Positions 18,767 through 30,585 of a stretch of 64,000 nt of DNA are shown in pieces; position 1 is the first letter of the stretch; each line of letters opens with the position of its first letter. A program made the translations under genes and the position numbers. The stretch covers positions 78,568-142,567 of the forward strand of contig NZ_BJYA01000015.1 in NCBI RefSeq assembly GCF_007991275.1, in the 5' to 3' direction. The stretch is from Alkalibacillus haloalkaliphilus (GTDB lineage: Bacteria > Bacillota > Bacilli > Bacillales > Alkalibacillaceae). Below the pieces are notes generated by a model. The model did no database searches and was not told the DNA's origin. It saw only the letters and a program-made list of their open reading frames with translations.

Positions 18767-20596
18767 ATGCAACAAAAGATCCCTGAAGAAATTATTGATC
18801 AAATTGTTACTAAAAACGACATAGTTGATGTGATTGGTGAGCATATACAACTAACGAAAAAAGGCCGGAACTATTTCGGACTTTGCCCATTCCATGGTGA
18901 AAACACTCCTTCATTCTCTGTGTCGCCCGATAAGCAAATCTTCCATTGCTTCGGTTGTGGCAAAGGTGGGAATGTCGTTAAATTTATTATGGAATTGGAA
19001 TCTATTACGTTTAGAGAAGCTGTCCAATCTTTAGCAGACAAAAGTGGCGAATCACTGCCAGAACAATATACTCAAGGATCAAACCAACCAGCTCTATCTG
19101 AACAAGAAAAATCAGCTTTAGATGCTTATGAGTGGTCCTCAAAATTGTTTCACCATGTGTTACGTTTCACTGCTGAAGGAAAAAATGGGCTTAATTATCT
19201 AGAAAATAGAGGATTTAAGCAAGGTGATATCGAACAATTCCAATTAGGGTACTCGCCAAACAAAGATCAGTTTCTTTCGACATTCTTACATAAAAAAGGT
19301 TTCCAGCTTACAAATTTATTGGATGTAGGTTTATTAAGTAGTCGAGATGGGAATACCTTTTTTGACCGTTTCAAAGGGCGAGTCATATTTCCAATCCAAA
19401 ACCATCAAGGAAAAGTCGTCGGCTTTGGTGGCCGAGCTATAGAGGATGGAGTTGAACCTAAATATTTAAACAGCCCTGATTCTAAGCTTTTCCAAAAAGG
19501 AAAACTTTTATACAACTTTTATGAAGCTAGAAAGCATTTTCAAAAAGAGAAGGAAGTTGTCCTATTTGAAGGGTATGCTGATGTCATTAAGGCGTCCCAA
19601 GCAGGTGTTTACAATTCTGTTGCAACATTAGGGACAAGCTTGACTAAATACCAAGCATCACTATTAAAACGGTATGTTAATCGAGTAGTAATATGTTTTG
19701 ATGGCGATAAAGCTGGTAAAGATGCAAGTCATCGAGCTGCTCAAATGTTAAAAGACGTTGAGTTGGATGTTTTAGTTGCGAATGTACCGTATCAATTAGA
19801 CCCTGATGACTTCATTGATACTTATGGACCAGAAAAGTTTCAAAATCAAGTGTTGAGAAACGCAGAATCTTATATAGCTTTTGCGCTAAATTATTTAAAG
19901 AAGGATTACAACCTTCAATCTAAGCATGATCAATTAGATTATATAGAGAAAGCATTAGATTTAATTGCAACAGTAGATCATGCAGTTGAACGAGATGTTT
20001 ACATTAAAGAGTTAGAAGAGACTTTTGACTTATACAGAGAAACTCTCGAAAATGAAATTGCTGACCGCAGAAGAATAAATCAGCAGCATATTGAACAAGA
20101 TAATCGTGTTAAGTTTGAGGAAACTAAAGAAAAACGAACAAAAAGAACTGAAAAAATATACCCAGCTTATCAAAATGCTGAACGATATTTAATTGCTCAT
20201 ATGCTACAAAATAACTATGTTGCCAATCAAGTGCAAGATCAGTTAGGCTCTAAATTTAATATGCAAGAACATCAAGTATTAGTGACATATTTATACGCAT
20301 ATTATGAGGAAGGGAATGAGCCTAATGTTGGTCGCTTTCTAGAGCGATTACCAGACGAATCGATAAAACAGTTAGTTTCCGAATTGGCTGTTTTACCTAT
20401 AAATGATTCATTAGAGAGAGAAGAGTTAGATGATTATTTGTTTGCAATCTTAAAAGAGGCTGATGTTGATCAAGAAATTAGGTCTTTAGAGAAGATGTTA
20501 AAAAACGCAGAGAAGGAAAATGACCCTAAATCTGCAGCACGAATAGGTATGAAGATCCTTGAGTTGAGTAAGAAAAGTAATAAATCCAAGCTATAG
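18767..20596 (+). CDS. dnaG: DNA primase
   Basis: Primase that makes RNA primers at the replication fork with DnaB helicase. The frame extends upstream, but ATG 18767 fits best: GGTGA lies five bases upstream and the protein then starts [14 protein letters not shown], like B. subtilis (609 aa). It has an N-terminal zinc finger (CPFHGE and HCFGCGKGG), a Toprim core ([21 protein letters not shown]) and a C-terminal helicase-interaction domain. sigA follows 25 bases later, the conserved macromolecular-synthesis operon. Confidence 0.96.
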   Translation: MQQKIPEEIIDQIVTKNDIVDVIGEHIQLTKKGRNYFGLCPFHGENTPSFSVSPDKQIFHCFGCGKGGNVVKFIMELESITFREAVQSLADKSGESLPEQYTQGSNQPALSEQEKSALDAYEWSSKLFHHVLRFTAEGKNGLNYLENRGFKQGDIEQFQLGYSPNKDQFLSTFLHKKGFQLTNLLDVGLLSSRDGNTFFDRFKGRVIFPIQNHQGKVVGFGGRAIEDGVEPKYLNSPDSKLFQKGKLLYNFYEARKHFQKEKEVVLFEGYADVIKASQAGVYNSVATLGTSLTKYQASLLKRYVNRVVICFDGDKAGKDASHRAAQMLKDVELDVLVANVPYQLDPDDFIDTYGPEKFQNQVLRNAESYIAFALNYLKKDYNLQSKHDQLDYIEKALDLIATVDHAVERDVYIKELEETFDLYRETLENEIADRRRINQQHIEQDNRVKFEETKEKRTKRTEKIYPAYQNAERYLIAHMLQNNYVANQVQDQLGSKFNMQEHQVLVTYLYAYYEEGNEPNVGRFLERLPDESIKQLVSELAVLPINDSLEREELDDYLFAILKEADVDQEIRSLEKMLKNAEKENDPKSAARIGMKILELSKKSNKSKL

Positions 20597-20621
20597 CATT
20601 TGGTTTGGAAGGAGGGGTATC

Positions 20622-21767
20622 ATGGCTGAAAAGCCAATTGAATCAAAAGAGGTTGCACAAGACCAAACACAAGAACAAACACAAGATCAAGACTTAACTG
20701 TAGAACAGGCTAAAGAACAATTACTGGAAATGGGTAAAAAACGAGGTGTACTCGTTTATGAAGAAATTGCTGATAAACTAGGACATTATGACCTTGATTC
20801 AGAACAGATGGATGAGTTTTACGAACAGATGGCAGATCAAGGTATTGATATTATCGGTGAGAATGATGATCCTAACATTCGAAAAATCGCAAAAGATGAA
20901 GAGTTTGACTTAACCGATCTTAGTGTACCACCAGGGGTTAAAATTAACGACCCAGTGCGTATGTATTTGAAAGAAATCGGGCGTGTAGACCTTTTATCTG
21001 CTGATGAAGAAATCGAACTAGCAAACAAAATCGAACAAGGTGACGAAGAAGCAAAAAGGCGTTTATCTGAAGCTAACTTAAGGTTGGTGGTTAGTATCGC
21101 TAAACGTTACGTAGGTCGTGGTATGCTATTCCTTGATTTAATCCAAGAAGGTAATATGGGTCTAATCAAGGCAGTAGAAAAGTTTGACTATCGAAAAGGG
21201 TTTAAGTTTAGTACGTATGCAACATGGTGGATTAGGCAAGCTATAACAAGAGCGATTGCTGACCAAGCTCGTACGATTCGTATCCCAGTACACATGGTTG
21301 AAACGATTAACAAACTTATTCGAGTGCAGCGCCAACTATTACAAGATTTAGGTCGCGAACCAACGCCAGAAGAGATCGCACAAGAAATGGACTTAACACC
21401 TGAAAAAGTTCGTGAAATTTTAAAAATAGCACAAGAGCCAGTGTCGTTAGAGACACCAATAGGTGAAGAAGATGACTCTCATTTAGGTGATTTCATCGAA
21501 GACCAAGAAGCGACCTCACCTTCAGATCATGCAGCTTATGAGTTGTTAAAAGAGCAACTTGAAGATGTTCTAGACACTTTAACGGACAGAGAAGAAAATG
21601 TTCTAAGGTTACGTTTCGGTTTAGATGATGGAAGAACTCGTACACTTGAAGAAGTTGGTAAAGTATTTGGAGTAACGAGAGAGAGAATTCGTCAAATTGA
21701 AGCAAAAGCGTTAAGAAAGTTAAGACACCCAAGCCGTAGCAAACGACTAAAAGACTTTTTAGAGTAA
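20622..21767 (+). CDS. sigA: Principal RNA polymerase sigma factor SigA
   Basis: Housekeeping sigma-70 factor (381 aa). An acidic, Gln-rich N-terminus is followed by region 1.2, region 2 (the core-binding and -10 recognition part reads [17 protein letters not shown]), region 3 and region 4 with the [25 protein letters not shown] 20622 follows GGAAGGAGGGG. It is co-transcribed with dnaG. Residues of regions 2.4 and 4.2 look canonical, consistent with the standard promoters found elsewhere in this window. Confidence 0.97.
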   Translation: MAEKPIESKEVAQDQTQEQTQDQDLTVEQAKEQLLEMGKKRGVLVYEEIADKLGHYDLDSEQMDEFYEQMADQGIDIIGENDDPNIRKIAKDEEFDLTDLSVPPGVKINDPVRMYLKEIGRVDLLSADEEIELANKIEQGDEEAKRRLSEANLRLVVSIAKRYVGRGMLFLDLIQEGNMGLIKAVEKFDYRKGFKFSTYATWWIRQAITRAIADQARTIRIPVHMVETINKLIRVQRQLLQDLGREPTPEEIAQEMDLTPEKVREILKIAQEPVSLETPIGEEDDSHLGDFIEDQEATSPSDHAAYELLKEQLEDVLDTLTDREENVLRLRFGLDDGRTRTLEEVGKVFGVTRERIRQIEAKALRKLRHPSRSKRLKDFLE

Positions 21768-21792
21768 CCTCTCTACTCTGCGGAGGTGTACG

Positions 21793-22338
21793 ATGGGGAA
21801 TGACAATCGAAATCAAGTGATTATCGATGAAATCAAGCATTGGAAACAGAACAAATTGTTACCTGCAGAATATTGTGACTTTTTATTGGCACTCTATACG
21901 TATGGTGAAGGGGTAGAAGAAAATACATCATCAAAAGGAAAAAAACATCAGAAATCGTTATTCCTTTATGCTGATGTTTTCCTTCTCATACTCCTTCTAC
22001 CTATTTCTTTGTATTTGTTGACGATGTTTGATTATAATTTATGGATAGAGATGGTCTTATTTTTAGGAATCATAGTAATAATTTTAGGACATTTACTTTG
22101 GTACAAAGAGAAGCACAAACCGTTAGTTCATGTACCCATTATACTTCTGTTTTTAGTTTTTTTGATTGGTACCATTTCATTAATTCATACTACATTGGGA
22201 CAAGGCCTAGTATTAAACACAACTATTCTCATTCACTGTATTGTATGGATAATAGTAGGCGTTGTTTTTAAATACCATTATTTGCTAGCTTCTGGTATTA
22301 TAGGCATGATTTTATTGCTTTCGATTATTTTTTTATAA
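21793..22338 (+). CDS. Conserved multi-pass membrane protein of unknown function
   Basis: A 181-residue protein not assigned to a function. A soluble N-terminus (about 1-55) has the pattern EIKHWKQNKLLPAEYCDFLL, which I recall from other Bacillaceae hypothetical membrane proteins. Five or six hydrophobic helices follow (about 57-180). ATG 21793 follows GGAGGTG and starts 25 bases after sigA, so it may be the third gene of that operon. There is no catalytic motif. Confidence 0.75.
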   Translation: MGNDNRNQVIIDEIKHWKQNKLLPAEYCDFLLALYTYGEGVEENTSSKGKKHQKSLFLYADVFLLILLLPISLYLLTMFDYNLWIEMVLFLGIIVIILGHLLWYKEKHKPLVHVPIILLFLVFLIGTISLIHTTLGQGLVLNTTILIHCIVWIIVGVVFKYHYLLASGIIGMILLLSIIFL

Positions 22339-22436
22339 TAATTTCACATTTTAGCCCTTTCCGACAAACGTTTTTTAAAGTAAAATATATATAGTTTTGT
22401 GTATACATAATAGCTAACGTAAGGAGGAAAAAACAG

Positions 22437-22793
22437 ATGAGCAGAAATCCAATTATTCCATATGTAACAATTGCTACTCTAGGCATCGTAGCAATGATCG
22501 TTATGGCCGGAGTTGGTTTAGATCAAATGCGCCATGCTGAAGAAGCAACTGAAGAGACAGAAGAAGCTGCTGATAGCCCAGAAGCTATTTATGAAAGTAA
22601 CTGTCTATCATGTCACGGTGGAGATTTAGAAGGTGGCAGTGGCCCACCATTAGAAGATGCTGGAGATCGTTTTTCACTTGAAGAATTAGAAGACATTATT
22701 GCTAATGGTGTTGAAGGAAGTTCTATTATGACGGGAGATTATGCAACGAACGAAGAAGCAGAAATCCTTGCTGAATGGCTTATGGAGCAATAG
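22437..22793 (+). CDS. cccA: Membrane-anchored cytochrome c-550
   Basis: Small electron-transfer protein anchored by one N-terminal helix (about residues 6-28) with a haem domain outside the membrane. It has one CLSCH haem motif (residues about 56-60) and a candidate axial Met in SIMTGDY. ATG 22437 follows AAGGAGG. Residues 35-118 contain 25 Asp/Glu and only one Arg/Lys, an extreme surface charge. The position after sigA matches B. subtilis cccA. Confidence 0.93.
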   Translation: MSRNPIIPYVTIATLGIVAMIVMAGVGLDQMRHAEEATEETEEAADSPEAIYESNCLSCHGGDLEGGSGPPLEDAGDRFSLEELEDIIANGVEGSSIMTGDYATNEEAEILAEWLMEQ

Positions 22794-22803
22794 ACCATAG
22801 ATT

Positions 22804-22864
22804 AAAGTCCAGGAGCATGTTTGTAAGTCAACCTTGCAGACTAATGTTTCTGGACTTTTGTTTT
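22804..22864 (+). terminator. Terminator after cccA
   Basis: A nine-base perfect stem (22804-22812 with 22850-22858) encloses a long loop and is followed by T-rich sequence. Confidence 0.65.
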
Positions 22865-22889
22865 ACAAAAATAGAAATAGGTGACAACA

Positions 22890-23588
22890 ATGAAAGAAAT
22901 AGAGTTATCCAAGAGACTAGAACGAGTAAAACAAATGATTCCTGATGATATAAGCTGTGTTGCGGACATCGGCTCTGACCACGCTTATTTACCTTGTAAA
23001 GTATGTCTAGACCACCCCGATGTAAAGGCAATCGCTGGAGAAGTCAATGAAGGGCCATACTTTGCAGCAGTTAAACAGGTCGAGGCAATGGAATTGTCTA
23101 ATCGAATAGACGTTAGGTTAGGTGATGGATTGAATGTCCTATTACCTGGAGAGGTTGACTGTGTGACGATTGCAGGTATGGGTGGGACGTTAATTACAAA
23201 CATTTTAAAAAACGGCATTAACAAGTTAACTGAAGTTAAGGCTTTAGTGTTGCAACCAAATATTGATGCGAGTTCCATTCGAGAGTTTGCGGTTGAGCAA
23301 CAATATGAAATTGCAAGTGAAGATGTAATAGAAGAAGACGGTTATATTTATGAAATCGTCGTATTAGAGCCTACTGATGTTGTCATATCATACTCATCTA
23401 AAGAAATTTATTTAGGTCCTATTATGTTACAATCAAAAAATGAAGCCTTCTATAAAAAATGGAGACATGTTTTTGACAAAAAACAGTCAATCATTACTCA
23501 AATGAAACAAGCTTCAGAACCAAATTATGAGAAGATAAACCAGTTTGAACAACAATTAATGTGGATTAAAGAGGAGGTATTCGAATGA
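22890..23588 (+). CDS. trmK: tRNA (adenine22-N1)-methyltransferase TrmK
   Basis: SAM-dependent enzyme that makes m1A22 in tRNA. The 232-residue product starts KEIELSKRLERVKQMIP and carries the SAM motif VADIGSDHAYLPC and VTIAGMGGTLI. A GTG nine bases upstream is possible, but AGGTGA lies five bases before ATG 22890, so that start is preferred. It overlaps yqfO by four bases and corresponds to B. subtilis yqfN. Confidence 0.93.
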   Translation: MKEIELSKRLERVKQMIPDDISCVADIGSDHAYLPCKVCLDHPDVKAIAGEVNEGPYFAAVKQVEAMELSNRIDVRLGDGLNVLLPGEVDCVTIAGMGGTLITNILKNGINKLTEVKALVLQPNIDASSIREFAVEQQYEIASEDVIEEDGYIYEIVVLEPTDVVISYSSKEIYLGPIMLQSKNEAFYKKWRHVFDKKQSIITQMKQASEPNYEKINQFEQQLMWIKEEVFE

Positions 23589-24703
23589 ATCAGGTTACTG
23601 TAAAAGATGTGATTTCTTTAGTAGAGAAGAAAGCACCTAAACATTTAGCTTTTGAAGGAGATCCAATTGGTTTACAAGTTGGTGATTTTAACCAAAAGGT
23701 AAGCAAGATTATGGTTGCGTTAGATGTACTAGAAAATGTCGTTGATGAAGCAATTGAAAAAGGCATTAATTTAATCGTAGCCCACCACCCGTTAATATTC
23801 AAACCTCTAAAATCTATCGACTTAAATAGTGAAAAGGGTAAAATCGTAAGTAAGTTAATTAAACATAACATTACAGTTTATGCAGCACATACGAACTTAG
23901 ATATTGCTAATGGCGGCGTTAATGATATGTTAATGAACCAATTAGGATTACAAAGTGATGGCGTTGTCGTATCAACTGAGAAAGAGCAATTATATAAACT
24001 AGTCATTTTTACACCAACTACACATGAAAATGACATTAGAGATGCTTTAGCTGAGGCTGGTGCTGGTCATATTGGCAACTATAGCCATTGTACATTTAAT
24101 AGTGATGGCTTTGGTACTTTTAAACCTCAAGAAGGAACTAATCCGTATATTGGTTCAACTAATGAACTCGAAAAAGTAAATGAATTACGAATGGAAACGA
24201 TTGTTCCTGAATCCCTACTCGATCAAAGTATTAAACTTGCTAATGAAGCTCATCCATATGAAGAAATGGCTTATGATGTATTCCCGTTACACATAGATGG
24301 AGAAGAGAAAGGTTTAGGTAGAATCGGTAAATTAGAGGAGCCAATAACCCTAGAACAGTTTGCAAATGAAGTGAAACAAACGTTTAACGTCCCGCAATTA
24401 CGGTTTGTCGGTGACCCTAATAAAAAGGTGAAAAAAGTCGCTGTAATTGGTGGTGACGGCAATAAATTTATAAATCAAGCTAAAAGAAAAGGAGCTGATG
24501 TGTTAATTACCGGTGATGTTTATTATCATACAGCTCACGATGCATTAGGTATTGGTTTAGGGATGATTGATCCAGGACACCATATTGAGCAAATTATGAA
24601 GCAAGGGTTAAAAGACCTTTTACAACAAGAAGCGAATAGAACCAACTTAAGTGTGCAATTTATTTCTTCTGAACAAATGACTGAACCGTTTCAGTTTCTA
24701 TAA
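23585..24703 (+). CDS. yqfO: NIF3/YqfO family metal-binding protein
   Basis: A 372-residue member of the NIF3-like (DUF34) family, often named GTP cyclohydrolase 1 type 2 homologue, although the reaction is not established. Dinuclear metal ligands are visible in VAHHPLIFK, AHTNLD and the C-terminal DPGHHIEQ motif. Between the two NIF3 halves lies an inserted PII/CutA-like domain (about 130-235), as in the longer Gram-positive members. The start ATG overlaps the trmK stop and follows GAGGAGG. Confidence 0.93.
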   Translation: MNQVTVKDVISLVEKKAPKHLAFEGDPIGLQVGDFNQKVSKIMVALDVLENVVDEAIEKGINLIVAHHPLIFKPLKSIDLNSEKGKIVSKLIKHNITVYAAHTNLDIANGGVNDMLMNQLGLQSDGVVVSTEKEQLYKLVIFTPTTHENDIRDALAEAGAGHIGNYSHCTFNSDGFGTFKPQEGTNPYIGSTNELEKVNELRMETIVPESLLDQSIKLANEAHPYEEMAYDVFPLHIDGEEKGLGRIGKLEEPITLEQFANEVKQTFNVPQLRFVGDPNKKVKKVAVIGGDGNKFINQAKRKGADVLITGDVYYHTAHDALGIGLGMIDPGHHIEQIMKQGLKDLLQQEANRTNLSVQFISSEQMTEPFQFL

Positions 24704-24716
24704 TTATTTTAAATGA

Positions 24717-26279
<1,563 letters not shown>

Positions 26280-26319
26280 ATTTAAAACCGATTAACCATA
26301 AAACCTTTTACGATAATAT

Positions 26320-26392
26320 GGCTTCATATATACTCGCCAATACGGGGTGAGAGTCTCTACCGGGTTGCCTTAAACAACCTGACTATGAAGGC
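26320..26392 (+). ncRNA. Guanine riboswitch aptamer (purine riboswitch, C74 type)
   Basis: P1 is formed by CTTCATA (26322-26328) with TATGAAG (26384-26390). The conserved junction and loop words are AGTCTCTACC (26352-26361) and the P3 arm CGGGTTG...CAACCTG. The base just before the 3' P1 strand is C (26383), the discriminator position that specifies guanine, whereas U gives adenine. It precedes a terminator and guaA, so excess guanine should switch guaA off. Confidence 0.92.
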
Positions 26393-26449
26393 AGATCACG
26401 ATACAATTCTGCCTTTCTCCCCCTTTGATTGGCAGAGTTGTATTTTTTT
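26389..26449 (+). terminator. Riboswitch expression platform: antiterminator and terminator
   Basis: The terminator stem pairs 26403-26413 with 26431-26441 (one G-T pair) and is followed by ATTTTTTT. The alternative stem pairs AGGCAGA (26389-26395) with TCTGCCT (about 26409-26415), using the 5' terminator arm and the edge of P1. Ligand-stabilised P1 would favour the terminator, the normal off-switch logic of guanine riboswitches. Confidence 0.85.
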
Positions 26450-26492
26450 ATGGTTAATGTGTAATGATGTAATCAAAAGGTGGTACGAGATT

Positions 26493-28031
26493 ATGAATAC
26501 AATTGATGAAAAAATTATCGTCTTAGACTACGGTAGTCAGTATAATCAGTTAATTACGAGAAGAATTAGAGAACTAGGTGTTTATAGTGAATTATACTCT
26601 AATAAAATATCTGCAGAAGAAATTAGAGAATTAAACCCTAAGGGAATTGTGTTATCAGGCGGCCCTGGTAGTGTTTACGATGACCATTCACCACAAATAG
26701 ATGAAGAGATTTTCAACCTAGATATCCCTGTTCTAGGCATTTGTTATGGTATGCAGCTAATGGCAAAACAACTAGGAGGTGGCGTTGAACAAGCGAACCA
26801 CCGAGAATATGGCAAGGCAACGATTGACGTAAAAGAAACATCTAGTCTTTTTCAAGCTTTACCTGATGAACAGATCGTTTGGATGAGCCATGGTGACCTT
26901 GTAACCGAAGCACCTAATGGATTTGTTGTTAACGCAACTAACCCTTCTTGTCCAATTGCTTCATTTAGTCATGAAACTAAACACTTGTATGGTGTACAAT
27001 TTCACCCTGAAGTTAAACACTCTGAACATGGTAATGACCTTTTGAAAAACTTTGTATTCAATGCGTGTGAATGTGACGGTGAATGGACAATGGAAAACTT
27101 CATTGACATGCAGCTTGAAAAAATTCGTGAAGAAGTAAAGGATCGAAAAGTGTTATGCGCTCTCAGTGGGGGTGTTGACTCTTCAGTTGTTGCCGTTCTT
27201 CTCCATGAAGCTATTGGTGATCAACTAACGTGTATATTCGTTGACCATGGCTTATTAAGAAAGAATGAAGCAGATGACGTTATGAAGATGTTTGAAGAAG
27301 GTTTTAATATAAACGTTATTAAAGTTGATGCTAAAGATCGGTTCCTATCTAAATTGAGTGGGGTAAGTGACCCGGAAGAAAAACGCAAAATCATTGGAAA
27401 TGAGTTTATTTACGTATTTGATGATGAAGCAGATAAGTTAAAGGATATGGATTATTTAGCGCAAGGTACACTATACACGGATATTATTGAAAGTGGTACT
27501 GATACAGCACAAACAATTAAATCACACCATAATGTTGGCGGATTACCAGAACATATGCAATTTGACTTAATTGAACCACTTAAAACATTGTTTAAAGATG
27601 AAGTCCGTAAATTAGGCGAAGAACTAGGTATTCCTGAGCATATTGTATGGCGACAACCGTTCCCAGGACCAGGACTTGCGATTCGTACGTTAGGAGAAGT
27701 GACAGAGGAGAAGTTAGAGATCGTGCGTGAATCAGATGCCATTTTACGTGAAGAGATTAAACTAAATGATTTAGAGAAAGATGTATGGCAGTATTTCACG
27801 GTTTTACCAGGAATTCAAAGTGTAGGAGTACAAGGTGATGAGCGTACGTACAATCATACAGTTGGCCTTCGTGCTGTTACGTCAGTTGATGGCATGACTT
27901 CCGATTGGGCACGACTTCCTTGGGATGTACTAGAAAAGATCTCAAACCGTATTACAAATGAAGTAAACGGTGTTAATCGAGTCGTATATGATATTACGAG
28001 TAAGCCACCTGCAACAATTGAGTGGGAATAA
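26493..28031 (+). CDS. guaA: GMP synthase (glutamine-hydrolysing)
   Basis: Converts XMP to GMP with ATP and glutamine. The 512 residues have a class I glutamine amidotransferase domain with catalytic Cys84 in GICYGMQ and HPEVKHS, then an ATP-pyrophosphatase domain with the P-loop [10 protein letters not shown] and a C-terminal dimerisation domain. The open frame extends back into the riboswitch terminator. ATG 26493 with AAAGGTGG upstream is the real start. Its transcription depends on the guanine riboswitch just upstream. Confidence 0.97.
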   Translation: MNTIDEKIIVLDYGSQYNQLITRRIRELGVYSELYSNKISAEEIRELNPKGIVLSGGPGSVYDDHSPQIDEEIFNLDIPVLGICYGMQLMAKQLGGGVEQANHREYGKATIDVKETSSLFQALPDEQIVWMSHGDLVTEAPNGFVVNATNPSCPIASFSHETKHLYGVQFHPEVKHSEHGNDLLKNFVFNACECDGEWTMENFIDMQLEKIREEVKDRKVLCALSGGVDSSVVAVLLHEAIGDQLTCIFVDHGLLRKNEADDVMKMFEEGFNINVIKVDAKDRFLSKLSGVSDPEEKRKIIGNEFIYVFDDEADKLKDMDYLAQGTLYTDIIESGTDTAQTIKSHHNVGGLPEHMQFDLIEPLKTLFKDEVRKLGEELGIPEHIVWRQPFPGPGLAIRTLGEVTEEKLEIVRESDAILREEIKLNDLEKDVWQYFTVLPGIQSVGVQGDERTYNHTVGLRAVTSVDGMTSDWARLPWDVLEKISNRITNEVNGVNRVVYDITSKPPATIEWE

Positions 28032-28048
28032 ACTATAGTATAGACAGA

Positions 28049-28090
28049 CCTCAGCCGTTTCTTGATTAAAATGGTTGGGGTTTTAATTTT
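28049..28090 (+). terminator. Terminator after guaA
   Basis: CCTCAGCC (28049-28056) can pair with GGTTGGGG (28073-28080) through several G-T pairs, followed by TTTTAATTTT. Confidence 0.65.
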
Positions 28091-28095
28091 GCCCA

Positions 28096-28141
28096 TAAAA
28101 AAGACCCAGCTAAGGGACTAATTTAAGCCTCTAGCTGGGTA
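28096..28141 (-). terminator. Terminator of ispH
   Basis: A nine-base stem (28104-28112 with 28132-28140) read on the minus strand is followed by a run of T (the A tract at 28096-28102). It lies directly after the ispH stop. Confidence 0.85.
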
Positions 28142-28151
28142 GCACTCTAGT

Positions 28152-29111
28152 TTAAACTTTTTTCTTCGGTTTAACTTTAGGTAAAATTTTATTGTTCGTA
28201 ATTTTACTATTCAGGTCCCAAGTCGTTTCATCATTAGGATCATATTGTTCAATAAATTTAACAACTTCTTTTGTAATAGGAGTAGGAGTAGAAGCACCTG
28301 CTGTAATTGCAATCTTCTCACACTGTTCAAGCCACTCTAACTTGATTTCTGAAACATCGGCGATACGGTAAGCTTCTGTACCAGCTTTCTCTTTTGAAAC
28401 TTGTGCTAAACGGTTAGAGTTGTTACTTTTCGGGTCACCTACAACTAATGTTAAGTCAGCGTCTCCTGCCTGTTCAGCTACTGCTTCTTGGCGGACTTGT
28501 GTCGCCATGCAGATTTCTTGAATCATTTCAGTTTGTGGATATTGATCTTGAACTTCTAACATAATATCGTAAACATCCCATTGGCTCATTGTCGTTTGGT
28601 TTGTAACAACTACTTTAGAACCTTCAGGAAGGTTTAAGTTTTCTACTTCATCTTCTGTTTGAATTAGATGAACGTGGTCAGGTGCGACTCCGACAGCACC
28701 CTCTGGTTCTGGGTGTCCTTTTTTACCGATATAGACTACTTCATAGCCTTCTGATACTTTCTCACGAATTAGATCATGTGTACGTGTAACATCTGGACAA
28801 GTCGCATCAAGAACTGTTAAACCTTTATCTTCAGCTACCTTCTTAACCTCTGGTGACACACCGTGAGCAGTAAATATGACTGTTCCTTCATTGATATCAT
28901 GTAATAGTTGATCACGTGTACGGTCTTTACCATCTAAAGTAATAACACCTTCATCTTCAAAAGCTTGTGTCACGTGACTGTTGTGTACAATCATCCCTAA
29001 TATATAAATTGGTCGTGGTAAGTTCGGGTCTTTAGCAGCGTTACTTGCAATAACCATAGCATCTACCACACCGTAACAATATCCCCTTGGAGCAATTTTA
29101 ATGACTTCCAT
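28152..29111 (-). CDS. ispH: 4-hydroxy-3-methylbut-2-enyl diphosphate reductase IspH
   Basis: Last enzyme of the MEP isoprenoid pathway, reducing HMBPP to IPP and DMAPP with a [4Fe-4S] cluster. The 319 residues show the three cluster cysteines in GYCYG, DATCPDV and EICMATQ, plus TMSQWD and [11 protein letters not shown]. The ATG at 29111 follows a GAGGAGG site on the minus strand. It is transcribed alone and divergently from cshB. ispG, the previous pathway step, lies 4 kb away on the same strand. Confidence 0.96.
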   Translation of the reverse strand: MEVIKIAPRGYCYGVVDAMVIASNAAKDPNLPRPIYILGMIVHNSHVTQAFEDEGVITLDGKDRTRDQLLHDINEGTVIFTAHGVSPEVKKVAEDKGLTVLDATCPDVTRTHDLIREKVSEGYEVVYIGKKGHPEPEGAVGVAPDHVHLIQTEDEVENLNLPEGSKVVVTNQTTMSQWDVYDIMLEVQDQYPQTEMIQEICMATQVRQEAVAEQAGDADLTLVVGDPKSNNSNRLAQVSKEKAGTEAYRIADVSEIKLEWLEQCEKIAITAGASTPTPITKEVVKFIEQYDPNDETTWDLNSKITNNKILPKVKPKKKV

Positions 29112-29149
29112 GAAAACATGGCCTCCTCATATAATCATCTCTATTCGTT

Positions 29150-29178
29150 ATTATAATGGTTATAGACGAGTTTGACAA
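29150..29178 (-). promoter_or_regulatory. Promoter of ispH
   Basis: Read on the minus strand: TTGTCA (29178-29173), 17 bases, TATAAT (29155-29150), with the start expected near 29143. This is a close match to the SigA consensus. Confidence 0.7.
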
Positions 29179-29251
29179 AATCTTTCTATCAGTAGCATTT
29201 ATAATTTGTGTCATTTATAATTAAACTTGATAGTAAAGGAGTTCGAGAATA

Positions 29252-30568
29252 ATGAAGAGATATTTCCAATCGTATGACTTACAAAACAATACGTTAAATG
29301 TAGTTGAACAGTTAAAGTTCAAACAACCTACAGAGATTCAGCATCGTGTCATTCCACATGCCTTAAAAATGAAAAGCATAATCGGCCAATCACAAACAGG
29401 TACAGGAAAGACACATGCGTATTTAATTCCTATGTTTGACAGAATTAAAAGTGAACAAAGTGACGTGCAAAAAATTATTATTGCACCAACAAGAGAGCTA
29501 GCGATGCAAATCTTTGAAGAAGTAAAAACATTAATAAGTTTTTCAAATGAGAAATGGACAGCAAAGCTAGTGATTGGTGGTACAGACAAGCAACGTTTAC
29601 AACAAAAGCTACAAAACCCACCACAAATTATTGTTGGTACACCAGGTAGGATTTTAGACTTTATTGAAGAAGGTACAGTTAATGCATCAACAGTCAACAG
29701 TGTTGTGATTGATGAAGCTGACTTATTAATTGACCTTGGTCTTATTCAAGAAGTGGATCAAATTTTATCTCGAATGTATGAAGATGTTCAAGTTATGGTA
29801 TTTTCAGCTACAATTCCAAAAGGGTTACAACCTTTCCTTAAAAAATACTTAACAGCACCTGAGCATATTCAAATTGAAGAGAATGTGTTGAGTCCTGAAC
29901 AGTTAGAACATCGTTTAATTCCATTACGACATAGGCACCAAGCGGATTTGATTTTAGAAGCTTCAAAGCTTATCAATCCGTATATTGCATTAGTATTCGT
30001 TAATAAAAAAGAAAATGCTGATGCATTAGCTGAACAATTGCTTGAGAAAGGCTTAGAAGTTGGTGTCGTTCATGGTGGACTAAAGCCACGTGAGCGTAAA
30101 AGAGTGTTGAAAGAATTAAGATCTTTGAGATATGAGTATATCGTAGCGACTGATCTTGCTGCTAGAGGGATTGATATTCCCGGAGTAAGCCACGTATTTA
30201 ATGCTGAGATGCCATATGACGTTGATTCTTATATACACCGTGTTGGTAGAACGGCACGTGCTGGTTTAGAAGGTACTGCTGTTAGTTTTTATGAAGAAAA
30301 GGACATAGAGCTAATTGAATCACTTGAATCAAGAGGTATCGAATTTTTAAACTATGATATTAAAAAAGGCGAATGGGTCCAGGTTAAGAAATGGAATGAA
30401 CGTAAACAGAGACAAAAAGCAGAAAATGAATTAGAATCAGAAGCGTGGAAAAAAGTTAAAAAACCGAAGAAAGTTAAACCAGGCTATAAAAAGAAAATGA
30501 AAAATGAAAAAGAACAAATAAAAAAACAAATGAACCAGAAACAATTTAAGAAAGGGAAACGTAAATAA
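29252..30568 (+). CDS. cshB: DEAD-box RNA helicase CshB
   Basis: ATP-dependent RNA helicase linked to cold adaptation, ribosome biogenesis and RNA turnover. The 438 residues contain the Q motif, motif I GQSQTGTGKT, motif II DEAD, motif III SAT and motif VI HRVGRTARAG. A strongly basic tail (about 385-438, Lys-rich) probably binds RNA. ATG 29252 follows AAAGGAG. The length equals that of B. subtilis CshB (yqfR). nfo follows after 17 bases, as in B. subtilis. Confidence 0.95.
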   Translation: MKRYFQSYDLQNNTLNVVEQLKFKQPTEIQHRVIPHALKMKSIIGQSQTGTGKTHAYLIPMFDRIKSEQSDVQKIIIAPTRELAMQIFEEVKTLISFSNEKWTAKLVIGGTDKQRLQQKLQNPPQIIVGTPGRILDFIEEGTVNASTVNSVVIDEADLLIDLGLIQEVDQILSRMYEDVQVMVFSATIPKGLQPFLKKYLTAPEHIQIEENVLSPEQLEHRLIPLRHRHQADLILEASKLINPYIALVFVNKKENADALAEQLLEKGLEVGVVHGGLKPRERKRVLKELRSLRYEYIVATDLAARGIDIPGVSHVFNAEMPYDVDSYIHRVGRTARAGLEGTAVSFYEEKDIELIESLESRGIEFLNYDIKKGEWVQVKKWNERKQRQKAENELESEAWKKVKKPKKVKPGYKKKMKNEKEQIKKQMNQKQFKKGKRK

Positions 30569-30585
30569 AGGGAGGAGACTAAGCA

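Noticed and set aside
22985..23278. Minus-strand open frame of 97 codons inside trmK
   Set aside because: Antisense to a strongly conserved gene, no ribosome site, no recognisable protein features.
29172..29209. TTGACA followed by TATAAT as a cshB promoter on the plus strand
   Set aside because: The spacer is 22 bases, too long for SigA; the same TTGACA region is better explained as part of the ispH promoter on the other strand.
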